Positions 8,846 through 17,047 are shown, counted from the first letter of the stretch. The stretch: DNA of 49,591 nt from Pseudanabaena sp. SR411 (GCF_002251945.1 NZ_NDHW01000101.1:1-49591), one strand, 5' to 3'. Notes: generated from the sequence alone by a model not told the origin. Numbers and translations: made by a program.

Positions 8846-11704
8846 CTATTGAGCTTGTAACTTGGAGTCGATCGCTTTAGCAATGCGATCATTAGCTTCT
8901 TCGAGGTGGGCTTTCGTATAGGTATCGAGCTTATCACCACGATCGCGCAATACACTCGCAAGGCGATCGCGCAGTTGGCGCAGTTGATACCATGCAAGGG
9001 TACGGACATCTTCAGGTGGATTGCTGGTTTGGATGCCAACGATGAAATCAAGGAAATTATCGATTTTGTCTAAGGAAAGACGATTGCGAAGAGCTAGATT
9101 AACTAATAGATTCATATGTTGGCGCTGAAGCGAACGACGCAGGCTCGAAACTTGGGTTAAGTCATTAGTTGGTTGCATTACTTCTGTCCAAATACCTTGT
9201 AGTAAAGTGTCAAACAGTTCAGGTAATGTCAGAGCTTCACCAGCAGAGGTTTTCAGTTCTGTATCACGCAATCTTTGCAAGCGATCTGAAGATAGTAAAT
9301 CGCTCAATACAAAGGTTTGTAGAGACAAGATGCGATCGTGAATTGGATAGTCTAGAGAAGAGTATTGCGGTGAAGCTCCCCAATGATACCAACGGGATGG
9401 AGCCAGCTTATTCAGCAGATTGGGCGAAAAGTTAAGAGCGTCGGGTGCAAAGAGATTTTTTTGAATTGAGGCGATCGCTTCCCGTTGCTTTGATAGAGGA
9501 ACTGGCTCAAAGGGTAATCGCCCGATCGCATCACCAGAACGATAGCGATTAAAGGATTGCCCACCCACATAGGAAACTAAGGCAAACAGATTAGAGGCAT
9601 AATGTCCAAAGACCTGATTGAAGGCAATTTTAGTGTCATTAAAGCTTTCGCCTTTCCCTGGGTAGCGCTTTTCGATGCGGTTCCACATGACGCGGGCATT
9701 GTCAAACTGCCATTGAGCATAGGTCACGGAATCATTGCTCAAATCATGGGTTTGGATCATGGGATCAAGCCCTGCAAATGCATCTTCATCGGGAGCATAG
9801 GCTAGTTCTGGCTGAGGTGCAAGCTTAGCGATTTTTTCTAGTTCTTTGAGTTCACCAGCAGGAATAATGGCATCGATTGGAGTATATCCATAGGCGATCG
9901 CCCATTCGTCATAGGCTCCAATTTTACTAGTGAAGAAATCACCTTGTTTCGTTCCTTGGGGCGCAAGATTTACACCGTTGTAATCCATGACAGAACCAAC
10001 TAAACCACGTTTGCGAGTGATTTCAGTATTGTTCAATTCCGCAGGTGAAAGCATCGCACTACCATGAAAATTATGGCGTAAACCCAAGGTATGTCCGACT
10101 TCATGGGCTGTGACTTCTCGCACAAATTGATTGATATAGTCTTTCATGCGATCGCTACTGGGCAATACATTCTCAAACAGCGACAGCGACATTGCACCCA
10201 CCTTAAACTGTTCTACTGCTTCCATGCCATAGCACAGATCACTGGCACTAGACATAAACAGGTTGCCATTGAAATTAGGGGAAATCGTTTGTTTTTGGCG
10301 CAAGGCGATCGCCTGTTTGTCGTAGCGCATTCGCCGCGCATCCATTCCATAGCTACATAGCTGCGGATTACCCGTCAACCGTGACAGAAAAGCTAAGTTT
10401 TGCCAACTATTTTGCTGAGTGATACTGCCATAATCCTGCTTGATGGCGCGAATCAAATTACTATCGATAATAATATCAGCGTCGAGAATCTCACCTGTTA
10501 AAGGATTAGTGCGCGATGGACCCATCGCAAAGAAACCATCAACCGAGTTGAACCAACGAATCGTGTTATAGCGCACATCGGCTGGATTCCAATCGGCGCG
10601 ATCGGGCATTTGTTTAACAACGATCGCATCTTTAAACCCGATCTTCTCAAAGGCGCTATTCCACATTAATGCACCTTCCCGCACAGCAGCTCGATATTCT
10701 AAAGGAACCGTATTCTCTATCCAAAAGGTGATCGGTTGTTTAGGTGAAGAAATTGGATCACGAGGATTTTGCTTCTCTAAATGCCAACGGTTGATATAAC
10801 GGACAAATGGAGTTTTTGCCGAGCTTTTAGAGAAGTCTTGGTAGGCTGTCACAAAATAGCCAACTCGTTCATCAGCGAGGCGAGGACGATAGCCATTTTG
10901 AGTTGGTAGTTGAGATAGGCTATAACGGACTTTGAGCGTAAAACCATTACCATCAGGTAAGGTATCTAGATCGGGATTGCTAAACCCTGCATTCGGCATT
11001 ACTGATCCCATAAATCCAAATACTGACTCCAGTTCAATATTTTTGGGGAAGGCTTCCGCTTTGCTGATATATGATTTGCTGGGATCGGCTGTGAAGGAAG
11101 TACCAAGTTGTACAGCCAAAGTCTTACTCAAATTGGGTAAAATATCGCTCAAGATTAAGGGGTCTAAATCAACTAAAAAAGATTTGTTTTGAGGATGAAT
11201 ACTATGAATTGGCAGTGATACCAAAATCGAGTCACTAAATGACTGACTAAGTGATCGCTCTTGGGGGTCACCTAGCTGAGCGCGAAAGTTAGTATTTGGA
11301 ATCACAAATTGCAAATTGTTATTTAAGCGGCGCAGGGTGAATATCAAGTCACGCAAAGGAATACCACGATAGAGTCCACGCTCACCCAACCCAGACTCAA
11401 GGGTCATCACCGCCAAAAAGTTACGATTAAGTTGTTCAGGTTTAATTTCGGCAAAGACTTTACCTGTCTCTTCATGACGATAGAGCGTAAATAGCCCCGC
11501 TAATTTTTGATGATCTTTGATTACTTGGTCAAATGGTTGTAGCTCAGGTTTGTCTTGTCCTTGAGTCGTTGTAGGTAGCGGAGAAATATTAGGAACAAAA
11601 GGAACTTGTGCGTAAATGGGAGAAAATCTCTCGATAAATGGATGAGAAATTAGAACAAGAAAAAAACTAAGGCAAATTGCTATCCAAAATCGAATTCTCT
11701 TCAT
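8846..11704 (-). CDS. Secreted zinc-dependent metalloprotease (DUF5117/DUF4953 type)
   Basis: A 952-aa protein. I place the start at the ATG 11702-11704 (M-K-R-I-R-F-W) because it begins a clean signal peptide; a longer frame to 11767 would add 21 residues that do not resemble an N-terminus. The hydrophobic run at 5-20 is followed by a probable cleavage after Y-A near residue 32, so it is exported to the periplasm or outside. The zinc site is HEVGHTLGLRHNF, with the first His near residue 534, matching the extended metzincin-like HExxHxxGxxH motif. The N-terminal GLGERGLYRG and FVRYINRWHLEK segments and the C-terminal helical part fit the long bacterial zinc metalloproteases carrying DUF5117 and DUF4953. 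Substrate unknown. It stands alone, convergent with the TPM gene. Confidence 0.87.
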   Translation of the reverse strand: MKRIRFWIAICLSFFLVLISHPFIERFSPIYAQVPFVPNISPLPTTTQGQDKPELQPFDQVIKDHQKLAGLFTLYRHEETGKVFAEIKPEQLNRNFLAVMTLESGLGERGLYRGIPLRDLIFTLRRLNNNLQFVIPNTNFRAQLGDPQERSLSQSFSDSILVSLPIHSIHPQNKSFLVDLDPLILSDILPNLSKTLAVQLGTSFTADPSKSYISKAEAFPKNIELESVFGFMGSVMPNAGFSNPDLDTLPDGNGFTLKVRYSLSQLPTQNGYRPRLADERVGYFVTAYQDFSKSSAKTPFVRYINRWHLEKQNPRDPISSPKQPITFWIENTVPLEYRAAVREGALMWNSAFEKIGFKDAIVVKQMPDRADWNPADVRYNTIRWFNSVDGFFAMGPSRTNPLTGEILDADIIIDSNLIRAIKQDYGSITQQNSWQNLAFLSRLTGNPQLCSYGMDARRMRYDKQAIALRQKQTISPNFNGNLFMSSASDLCYGMEAVEQFKVGAMSLSLFENVLPSSDRMKDYINQFVREVTAHEVGHTLGLRHNFHGSAMLSPAELNNTEITRKRGLVGSVMDYNGVNLAPQGTKQGDFFTSKIGAYDEWAIAYGYTPIDAIIPAGELKELEKIAKLAPQPELAYAPDEDAFAGLDPMIQTHDLSNDSVTYAQWQFDNARVMWNRIEKRYPGKGESFNDTKIAFNQVFGHYASNLFALVSYVGGQSFNRYRSGDAIGRLPFEPVPLSKQREAIASIQKNLFAPDALNFSPNLLNKLAPSRWYHWGASPQYSSLDYPIHDRILSLQTFVLSDLLSSDRLQRLRDTELKTSAGEALTLPELFDTLLQGIWTEVMQPTNDLTQVSSLRRSLQRQHMNLLVNLALRNRLSLDKIDNFLDFIVGIQTSNPPEDVRTLAWYQLRQLRDRLASVLRDRGDKLDTYTKAHLEEANDRIAKAIDSKLQAQ

Positions 11705-11815
11705 TTCCGCGCCTCTGACATGAGTTTTGTTAAAACAGACTACCCACTTTAGTTGTAGTTGCAGCAATTAGTCTAAATATTTTATGGAAATTTAGCATAT
11801 TCTCTCAAATTCACC

Positions 11816-11854
11816 TAATTAGAAAGGCGGCGCTTCGCGCCGCCTTTCTAATTA
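11816..11854. repeat. Palindromic GGCGGCGC-cap repeat, copy 4
   Basis: Perfect 18-bp arms (11816-11833 and 11837-11854), loop TTC, stem TAATTAGAAAGGCGGCGC. It is just beyond the stop codon of the GIDE-domain gene and upstream of the metalloprotease gene. Confidence 0.9.
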
Positions 11855-11868
11855 AGGAGTTGTAATAT

Positions 11869-12666
11869 TCACTTTTTCAAAATTAATCCTAAAACCAATA
11901 GAATCGCCCCGATCGCTAAACAAGCAACCATGCCATAGAAGAACCATTTAGCTGCATTTGCCGTAGCCTTAGCGAGTTCCTCTTCACTCTTAAGGGAAAT
12001 AATAAACTTTTTGTCAGATTGGAGCGGTTTGCGGAGAGTAACTTGACCACCCTCATCGGCTGCTGTACCAATTACTAAAACCTCGCGATCGCAAGGCAAA
12101 ATTGACTCTATATAACGATAACCAATCGTGCGTCTACCACCCAAGCCCGCACCAAGTGATAAATTAAAGCCACCAAAAGATATTGAAGAACCGCTTGAAC
12201 TCTCTTGTCGAAACTCATTTAAGACTTGAACCGTATCAATATTGCCACCATCAGGATTAACCACAAGTTCGCCAGAGTTATCTCGCAAAGTAAATGGAAT
12301 TGCTTGACTATTGCTTGACACCGTTTCTGAACCCCGCCGAGTCTCGGTGCGGGTTTTATTTTCACTATCGCGAGTTGTCTCCTGCTCCTCATATTCCCTG
12401 ACAACGCGCATCGTGTAATGTACACAGGGCAATTGCTTTAGCTCCGAAATTAAAGGACGATCGCTACGAATAATACCGCGCACCTTCACATATTCTCGTA
12501 AATTTCCACTACCAATCTCACCTGCAATTTCACTAGCAATCCTTTGTAACTCCCCTACTGTTGAGGCTGTTGCTAGTTTAATACTTTGTAGTTTCGTACT
12601 GTAATTCTTTTGGACAAAAAATAGAATGATACCGATTACGATCAGAATGCCGCCAAAAATTGCCAT
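11869..12666 (-). CDS. GIDE-domain membrane protein (MUL1/MULAN-like, no RING)
   Basis: A 265-aa protein with an N-terminal membrane helix (3-20), a soluble region of about 25-235, and a C-terminal membrane helix (about 241-262). The middle resembles the GIDE/BAM domain of mitochondrial and plastid E3 ligases such as MUL1 and SP1: V-K-V-R-G-I-I, a P-C-V-H-Y segment, IPFTLRDNSGEL, then Y-I-E-S-I-L-P and V-L-V-I-G-T-A near the end of the domain. There is no C-terminal RING, so no ligase activity is expected; annotation as E3 ubiquitin ligase would mislead. A low-complexity Arg/Glu/Thr/Ser stretch (about 95-115) interrupts the domain. The function of bacterial members is unknown to me. The ATG at 12664-12666 starts directly at the first helix. 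Confidence 0.78.
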   Translation of the reverse strand: MAIFGGILIVIGIILFFVQKNYSTKLQSIKLATASTVGELQRIASEIAGEIGSGNLREYVKVRGIIRSDRPLISELKQLPCVHYTMRVVREYEEQETTRDSENKTRTETRRGSETVSSNSQAIPFTLRDNSGELVVNPDGGNIDTVQVLNEFRQESSSGSSISFGGFNLSLGAGLGGRRTIGYRYIESILPCDREVLVIGTAADEGGQVTLRKPLQSDKKFIISLKSEEELAKATANAAKWFFYGMVACLAIGAILLVLGLILKK

Positions 12667-12744
12667 AGTCTTTGCAGTATGTATGCGCTTTTGCTATGGC
12701 TTAAAATTAACATAGGTTAACCTTGAGCTAGAACTCAATTTTAT

Positions 12745-12772
12745 AAATTACGAATTACAAATTACGAATTAC
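12745..12772. repeat. Tandem 14-bp repeat (STRR-like) before a start codon
   Basis: AAATTACGAATTAC occurs twice in tandem (12745-12758 and 12759-12772), followed by AAATTT and the ATG of the aldehyde dehydrogenase gene at 12779. The unit is itself two related heptamers. It resembles the short tandem heptanucleotide repeats of filamentous cyanobacteria and occupies the place of the ribosome binding site. Confidence 0.8.
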
Positions 12773-12778
12773 AAATTT

Positions 12779-14170
12779 ATGGTCACCATACCAGCCAATA
12801 GTCTTGATATCCAAGTCGCGATCGCTAATCAACGTACTTTTTTTGCTACAGGTAAAACCAAAGATTATAATTTTCGAGTCGCTCAGCTAAATAAACTTGC
12901 ACAACTGATTAAAGATCATGAACAGCTAATTCTTGATGCTGTTTATGCCGATTTACGCAAACCCGCGCTCGAAGCGTTTGGGAGCGAGATTTTAATTACG
13001 CTATCAGAAATTAAATTTGCACTCAAACATCTCAAAACTTGGATGAAACCCAAGAAAGTTGGGACTCCCATTAATTTATTCCCAAGTTCTAGTTATATCT
13101 ATGCCGAGCCTCTAGGCGTAGTATTGATCGTTGCCCCTTGGAATTATCCTTTTGCTCTTACCATCCAACCCCTGATTGGGGCGATCGCCGCAGGAAATTG
13201 TGCCATTCTCAAACCATCAGAACATACACCGCATACTTCCAGTGCGATCGCTAAGATCATTAACGATAACTTCGATCCTAATTTTATAATTGCCATCGAA
13301 GGCGGTATCGAAACCAGTCAAGCCTTACTTGCCGAAAAATTTGACCATATCTTCTTTACAGGTGGAACTGCGATCAGCAAAATTGTGATGGAAGCCGCAG
13401 CAAAGCACCTAACTCCTGTCACCTTAGAACTAGGCGGCAAAAGCCCTTGTATTGTCGATGAAACCTGTGATTTAGAAGTTACTGCGAAACGGATTGTCTG
13501 GGGCAAATTCTATAATGCTGGACAAACCTGTGTTGCACCCGATTATCTATTGATTCAAAAAAATATTAAGCCCTTACTCATAGAGAAGTTAGTCACTCAT
13601 GTTAAAGCCTTCTTCGGAGAGAATCCCCAAAAAAGCCCTGACTTGGCTCGTATCGTCAACGATCGCCAATTTGATCGCCTCGTGGGTTTGCTAGATGAAG
13701 GTAAAGTACTAATCGGTGGTAACAGCGATAAAAGCGATCGCTTTATTGCACCTACTCTAATTGAGGCAGTGTCTCCCAACTCCAAAATCATGGCAGAGGA
13801 AATCTTTGGTCCAATCTTGCCAATTTTGGAATATGACCAACTTTCAGAGGCGATCGCTTTTGTTAATGCTCATCCCAAGCCTTTAGCCTTGTATTTCTTC
13901 TCTAGAAACAAACAGAATCAAGAGCGTATTCTCCAATCAGTCTCCTTTGGTGGCGGCTGTTTCAATGATACGATCATGCATCTTGGCAATCCTGAACTTC
14001 CTTTTGGAGGAGTCGGTCATAGCGGCATGGGCAGCTATCATGGCAAGGCAAGTTTTGATATCTTCTCCCATCGTAAAAGCGTACTCAAAAATTCTTTCCG
14101 TTTCGATCTCAAATGGCGTTATCCACCTTACACAATGACTCTTGAGAGCTTAAAGAAATTCATTAACTAG
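12779..14170 (+). CDS. Aldehyde dehydrogenase, family 3 (fatty aldehyde type)
   Basis: A 463-aa NAD(P)+-dependent aldehyde dehydrogenase oxidising aldehydes to carboxylic acids. The family hallmarks are present: A-P-W-N-Y-P with N122, nucleotide-binding FTGGTAISK (about 193-201), general base E217 in LELGGKSP, and the catalytic nucleophile C251 in NAGQTCVAPDY. The short N-terminus and the hydrophobic C-terminal tail ending in a PPYTMTLESLKK segment fit class 3 enzymes, which in cyanobacteria include a fatty-aldehyde dehydrogenase (AldE) connected with turnover of membrane-derived aldehydes; the substrate is inferred. The ATG at 12779 is preceded by tandem repeats, without an evident Shine-Dalgarno sequence. 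It is monocistronic and followed by repeat elements. Confidence 0.92.
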   Translation: MVTIPANSLDIQVAIANQRTFFATGKTKDYNFRVAQLNKLAQLIKDHEQLILDAVYADLRKPALEAFGSEILITLSEIKFALKHLKTWMKPKKVGTPINLFPSSSYIYAEPLGVVLIVAPWNYPFALTIQPLIGAIAAGNCAILKPSEHTPHTSSAIAKIINDNFDPNFIIAIEGGIETSQALLAEKFDHIFFTGGTAISKIVMEAAAKHLTPVTLELGGKSPCIVDETCDLEVTAKRIVWGKFYNAGQTCVAPDYLLIQKNIKPLLIEKLVTHVKAFFGENPQKSPDLARIVNDRQFDRLVGLLDEGKVLIGGNSDKSDRFIAPTLIEAVSPNSKIMAEEIFGPILPILEYDQLSEAIAFVNAHPKPLALYFFSRNKQNQERILQSVSFGGGCFNDTIMHLGNPELPFGGVGHSGMGSYHGKASFDIFSHRKSVLKNSFRFDLKWRYPPYTMTLESLKKFIN

Positions 14171-14222
14171 TTTCGGCGCACCGCTTACACACAGGGAAAA
14201 CCCCTTGAGATTTCAAAGCAAA

Positions 14223-14376
14223 CGATAACAGGTATTTTCCGCACGGAAAATATAGCTGTAGCCATTCTTGTTAGGACATAAAACCCAAATAGTGTGAGGC
14301 GGCGCGAAGCGCCACCTCACACTATTTGGGTTTTGATTTGTCCTGATACAGGTGGCTATAGCTATACCTGTTATCG
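14223..14376. mobile_element. MITE-like element, copy A
   Basis: Nested inverted repeats surround a GGCGGCGC palindrome. The outermost is CGATAACAGGTAT (14223-14235) against ATACCTGTTATCG (14364-14376), perfect over 13 bp. Next is TATAGCTGTAGCCA (14251-14264) against TGGCTATAGCTATA (14353-14366), with one mismatch. The core hairpin has 26-bp arms (14280-14305 and 14309-14334) with loop GAA and one mismatch at 14314. Bases 14251-14358 match 24080-24187 with a single difference. No transposase is encoded, so any movement needs an enzyme in trans. Confidence 0.78.
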
Positions 14377-14406
14377 CTTTGTACAGATGAGTTCGTACTC
14401 ATTTGT

Positions 14407-14490
14407 ATAGCAATGTAAGTTTTGCTTAGGACATAAAAACAAAAAGATGAGTGGCGGCGCGAAGCGCTGCCACTCATCTTTTTGTTTTTG
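14407..14490. repeat. Palindromic GGCGGCGC-cap repeat with outer end, copy 6
   Basis: The flank TATAGCAATGTAAGTTTTGC at 14407 leads into AGGACATAAAAAC and a hairpin with 26-bp arms (14435-14460 and 14464-14489), loop GAA, and one G-T wobble in the cap. The same flank, inverted, is seen on the right side of the element at 22740-22794. Confidence 0.85.
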
Positions 14491-14499
14491 AGGGGTTTG

Positions 14500-14532
14500 G
14501 ATTTTCATTTTGCCTACGGCAAAATGAAAATC
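14500..14532. terminator. Hairpin downstream of the OYE gene
   Basis: Perfect 15-bp arms, GATTTTCATTTTGCC (14500-14514) against 14518-14532, loop TAC. It lies 18 bp beyond the nemA-like stop codon and can act as its terminator, although it lacks a strong T-run. Confidence 0.6.
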
Positions 14533-14549
14533 GCCATAAGCTACGTCAG

Positions 14550-15632
14550 TTACAAGCTGGGATAGTCGGTATAACCTTTCTCATCGCCACCATAGAAGGT
14601 ATTACGATCGGGTTTATTTAACGGAGCATTTGCGGCAAAACGTTCTACAAGATCAGGGTTAGCAATGTAGAGACGACCAAAGGCAACCAGATCCGCCGCA
14701 CCCGATGCGATCGCTGCATTTCCTGTTTCAAGGGTATAACCACCCGCAGTAATAATCGTGCTATTAAAAATTGGACGGAAGAACTCAGAACCAAGATCAG
14801 GCTGATCTTCGGCGAAGCCAAAGCCTTCAACTCTAGGCGCAACCAAATGTAAATAGGCAAGATTAAAGCGATTTAATTCCTTAACTGCATAGCCAAAAGT
14901 AACAGCACGTTTGGAATCATACATACTGTTAAATGTGCCACTAGGAGAAAGTCTCACTCCCACGCGATCGCTACCCCATACATCCACAACGGCTTCTGTT
15001 ACTTCCAACAATAAACGAGCGCGATTCTCCACCGATCCACCATAAATATCAGTACGTTGATTGGAATTGTCTTGCAAAAATTGATCCAATAGATATCCAT
15101 TAGCGCTATGAATTTCTACACCATCAAAACCAGCTTCAAGAGCATTCTTTGCGCCGATCCGATATTGTTCAATAATTTGAGGAATCTCAGCTAATTCTAA
15201 AGCGCGAGGTGTAACGTAAGGCTTCATACCTGTGTAAGTCGCGGCTTCACCTTCAGGGGCGATCGCGGATGGGGCAACGGGCAATGCGCCATTGGGTTGT
15301 AAGTCTGGATGCGAAATTCTACCCACATGCCAAAGCTGTAAAAAGATTTTGCCACCCTTAGCATGAACTGCATCCGTGACCAGTTTCCAACCTGTAACTT
15401 GTTCATTTGAATAAATCCCTGGAGTATTGGGATAGCCTAAACCTTCAGGACAAACCTGCGTTGCTTCGGTAATCAACAATCCTGCTGAAGCTCTTTGTTC
15501 GTAGTGCAGAGCATTTAAGGCTGTAGGTACATTACCCGCAGCAGCACGATTGCGAGTTAAGGGAGCCATCACAATGCGATTGGGCAAGGTATAACAACCA
15601 AGCTTAACTGAGGAGAGAAGAGGATCGCTCAT
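14550..15632 (-). CDS. nemA: Old Yellow Enzyme, alkene reductase NemA-like
   Basis: A 360-aa FMN-dependent TIM-barrel enzyme that reduces activated C=C bonds (enones, maleimides, nitro compounds) with NAD(P)H. Features seen: N-terminal NRIVMAPLTRNRA with T26 near the flavin, Q99-L-W-H region, the substrate-binding pair H175 and N178 in EIHSANGYLLDQF, and the C-terminal LVAFGRLYIANPDL phosphate-binding segment. Length is normal. It is divergent from an ArsR-type regulator gene, and a perfect 19-bp inverted repeat lies 19-64 bp upstream of its ATG (15630-15632). This suggests induction by reactive electrophiles through that regulator. The gene symbol reflects family resemblance, not proven substrate range. 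Confidence 0.92.
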   Translation of the reverse strand: MSDPLLSSVKLGCYTLPNRIVMAPLTRNRAAAGNVPTALNALHYEQRASAGLLITEATQVCPEGLGYPNTPGIYSNEQVTGWKLVTDAVHAKGGKIFLQLWHVGRISHPDLQPNGALPVAPSAIAPEGEAATYTGMKPYVTPRALELAEIPQIIEQYRIGAKNALEAGFDGVEIHSANGYLLDQFLQDNSNQRTDIYGGSVENRARLLLEVTEAVVDVWGSDRVGVRLSPSGTFNSMYDSKRAVTFGYAVKELNRFNLAYLHLVAPRVEGFGFAEDQPDLGSEFFRPIFNSTIITAGGYTLETGNAAIASGAADLVAFGRLYIANPDLVERFAANAPLNKPDRNTFYGGDEKGYTDYPSL

Positions 15633-15650
15633 TTGATTAATTGGTGACTA

Positions 15651-15696
15651 CATAGATTTCTATTGTTCGATTATATACGAACAATAGAAATCTATG
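15651..15696. promoter_or_regulatory. Perfect 19-bp inverted repeat, probable operator of nemA and arsR
   Basis: CATAGATTTCTATTGTTCG (15651-15669), an 8-bp A/T spacer (15670-15677), then the exact reverse complement (15678-15696). It is centred between the divergent nemA-like and ArsR-type genes. Its length, perfection and position fit a dimeric winged-helix repressor site covering both promoters. Unlike the other palindromes here it has no GGCGGCGC cap. Confidence 0.75.
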
Positions 15697-15710
15697 CAAG
15701 ATTATGGGAT

Positions 15711-15755
15711 AATGAAGTTGATGAAAGTAGCTTTGCTATTTTTATCAACTTCATT
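15711..15755. promoter_or_regulatory. Second inverted repeat in the arsR leader
   Basis: AATGAAGTTGAT (15711-15722) and its exact reverse complement ATCAACTTCATT (15744-15755) enclose 21 nt containing AAAGTAGCTTT. It ends 16 bp before the preferred ArsR start codon. It could be a second operator or an mRNA hairpin near the ribosome binding region. Confidence 0.6.
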
Positions 15756-15771
15756 GGTTCGACTTTTTGTA

Positions 15772-16074
15772 ATGCGTCAATATCATCATCCCGATCGCGA
15801 AAACATTTCTCTAACAGGAGTCCTCTATGCACTCAGCGATCCGACGCGCTTACAAATTGTGAAAATGTTGGCAACCAAGGCAGAAATTACCTGTGGCGAA
15901 TTTTGTCTAGAAATGAGCAAATCTACTCAATCCCATCACTTTAAAGTGCTGCGCGATATGGGGATTATGTATACAAGGTTAGAAGGGACTCAGCATTACA
16001 ACTCTTTGCGCCGCGAGGATTTAGATGCAAGGTTCCCGAACTTGTTAGATGCAATTTTACAAGGAATAGATTGA
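15772..16074 (+). CDS. ArsR-family winged-helix transcriptional regulator
   Basis: A 100-aa regulator: dimerisation helix 14-35 (LYALSDPTRLQIVKML), winged helix with recognition helix about 49-62 (SKSTQSHHFKVLRD), and wing (70-79, LEGTQHYNSL). C41 and C45 form C-x-x-x-C just before the recognition helix, a plausible thiol sensor or metal site. I chose the ATG at 15772. An in-frame ATG at 15694 would put the operator palindrome and a second inverted repeat in the coding region and add residues unlike the family. It is divergent from the Old Yellow Enzyme gene, so autoregulation and control of that gene are likely. The inducer is unknown; electrophile or redox sensing is an inference from the neighbour and the cysteines. 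Confidence 0.86.
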   Translation: MRQYHHPDRENISLTGVLYALSDPTRLQIVKMLATKAEITCGEFCLEMSKSTQSHHFKVLRDMGIMYTRLEGTQHYNSLRREDLDARFPNLLDAILQGID

Positions 16075-16098
16075 ATGTGTTGCCAAGCAACGCATTTG

Positions 16099-16135
16099 AA
16101 GAAGTGGTGCGGCGCAAAGTGCCTCACCACTTCTT
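16099..16135. repeat. Decayed palindromic repeat downstream of arsR
   Basis: Arms AAGAAGTGGTG and CACCACTTCTT enclose a degenerate cap (GGCGCAAAGTGCC). Mismatches in the cap suggest an old copy of the palindrome family. It separates the convergent arsR and carbonic anhydrase genes. Confidence 0.7.
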
Positions 16136-16140
16136 TTGCT

Positions 16141-16932
16141 CTATCTGGCTGCTGCTGAACCCCGATAAATGCGATTTGCTTGCTCATGAGACATCCATGA
16201 AGGCAAATCTCCAGCATTTTTAGTCTCTACTCGTTGTGAACCCTTCTGATAGGCAGATGGAACTGGTGGGGCATCAGTATGCACAAAATGTTCATTGGGC
16301 GCACTGGCTAACAAAGATTGGGGAACTTCAAACTCATCAGTTTCAGGATTGTAGGCAAGCACTTCACCTGTCTCAATATCAAAGATCCAGCCATAGATGG
16401 ACATCTTATTTTGATGCAACTTTGAACGAATCACAGGATAGGTTTTCAGGTTTTCGATTTGGGTGACGACATTCTCTGCCATCGTAATCGTCAAAAGTTC
16501 TTCACCTTTGATATCAGCATAATTTTCGTGGATCAATCGACGGGTTGACTCAGCATGTTGCAGCCATTCATAAACTAGCGGCATTTCGGTTCTCAGCTTT
16601 TCTAACTTGAGCAAACCTTTCATTGCTCCACAGTTGGAATGTCCGCAAATAATTACTTGCTCAATGCCGAGGACATGGATCGCATATTCGATCGCAGCAC
16701 CTTCACCACCATTGGCCGCACCAAAGGGCGGTACTAAGTTTCCTGCATTACGAATTACAAATAGTTCGCCAACACCTGACTGGGTAATGAGATGCGGCAC
16801 AATCCGCGAATCGGAGCAAGTGATAAACAGTACTCGCGGTTTTTGTCCTTCGGCGAGTTGTTCAAAAATCTCTTGATTAGCAGGGAAATAGGACGATTGA
16901 AACTTATGTAAACCCTTTAGTAGCTTTCTCAT
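16141..16932 (-). CDS. ccaA: Beta-carbonic anhydrase, carboxysomal CcaA type
   Basis: A 263-aa zinc enzyme interconverting bicarbonate and CO2. The active site is present: C39, D41 and R43 in T-C-S-D-S-R, then H98 and C101 in CGHSNCGAMKGLLK. The N-terminal KLLKGLHKFQSSYF and the long C-terminal extension ending in HEQANRIYRGS resemble carboxysomal CcaA (IcfA) of Synechocystis. In that protein the extension is needed for placement in the carboxysome through CcmM, so this enzyme probably supplies CO2 to Rubisco inside the shell. No other carboxysome gene is in the window. The ATG at 16930-16932 matches the usual N-terminus. Confidence 0.93.
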   Translation of the reverse strand: MRKLLKGLHKFQSSYFPANQEIFEQLAEGQKPRVLFITCSDSRIVPHLITQSGVGELFVIRNAGNLVPPFGAANGGEGAAIEYAIHVLGIEQVIICGHSNCGAMKGLLKLEKLRTEMPLVYEWLQHAESTRRLIHENYADIKGEELLTITMAENVVTQIENLKTYPVIRSKLHQNKMSIYGWIFDIETGEVLAYNPETDEFEVPQSLLASAPNEHFVHTDAPPVPSAYQKGSQRVETKNAGDLPSWMSHEQANRIYRGSAAAR

Positions 16933-17012
16933 ATACCAGTGTTGACCTTGGATGCAGCAATTTATCGCTTATGTTTATTGCTTACTATTTAGTGTATAGC
17001 GCTTTGTGTCGA

Positions 17013-17047
17013 TAAAAAAAGAGGGGCGCTTTGCGCCCCCTTTTTTA
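17013..17047. terminator. Bidirectional terminator between ccaA and an unknown gene
   Basis: Hairpin GGGGCGC-TTT-GCGCCCC (17023-17039) flanked by a run of A on the left and T on the right. It follows the stop of the unknown minus-strand gene by a few bases and precedes ccaA. Confidence 0.8.

Larger units (their letters stand above)
14171..14549. other. 379-bp gene-free stretch made of repeats
   Basis: Between the aldehyde dehydrogenase gene and the convergent OYE gene I see no coding frame with support. It holds a MITE-like element (14223-14376), a second palindrome with its own outer end (14407-14490) and a short hairpin (14500-14532). Confidence 0.85.

Noticed and set aside
11869-12666. 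E3 ubiquitin ligase
   Set aside because: Only the GIDE-type domain is present; there is no RING and bacteria of this kind have no ubiquitin relay.
15694-15771. Longer ArsR-type protein starting at 15694
   Set aside because: It would begin inside a perfect operator-like palindrome and include a second inverted repeat; the added residues do not resemble the family.
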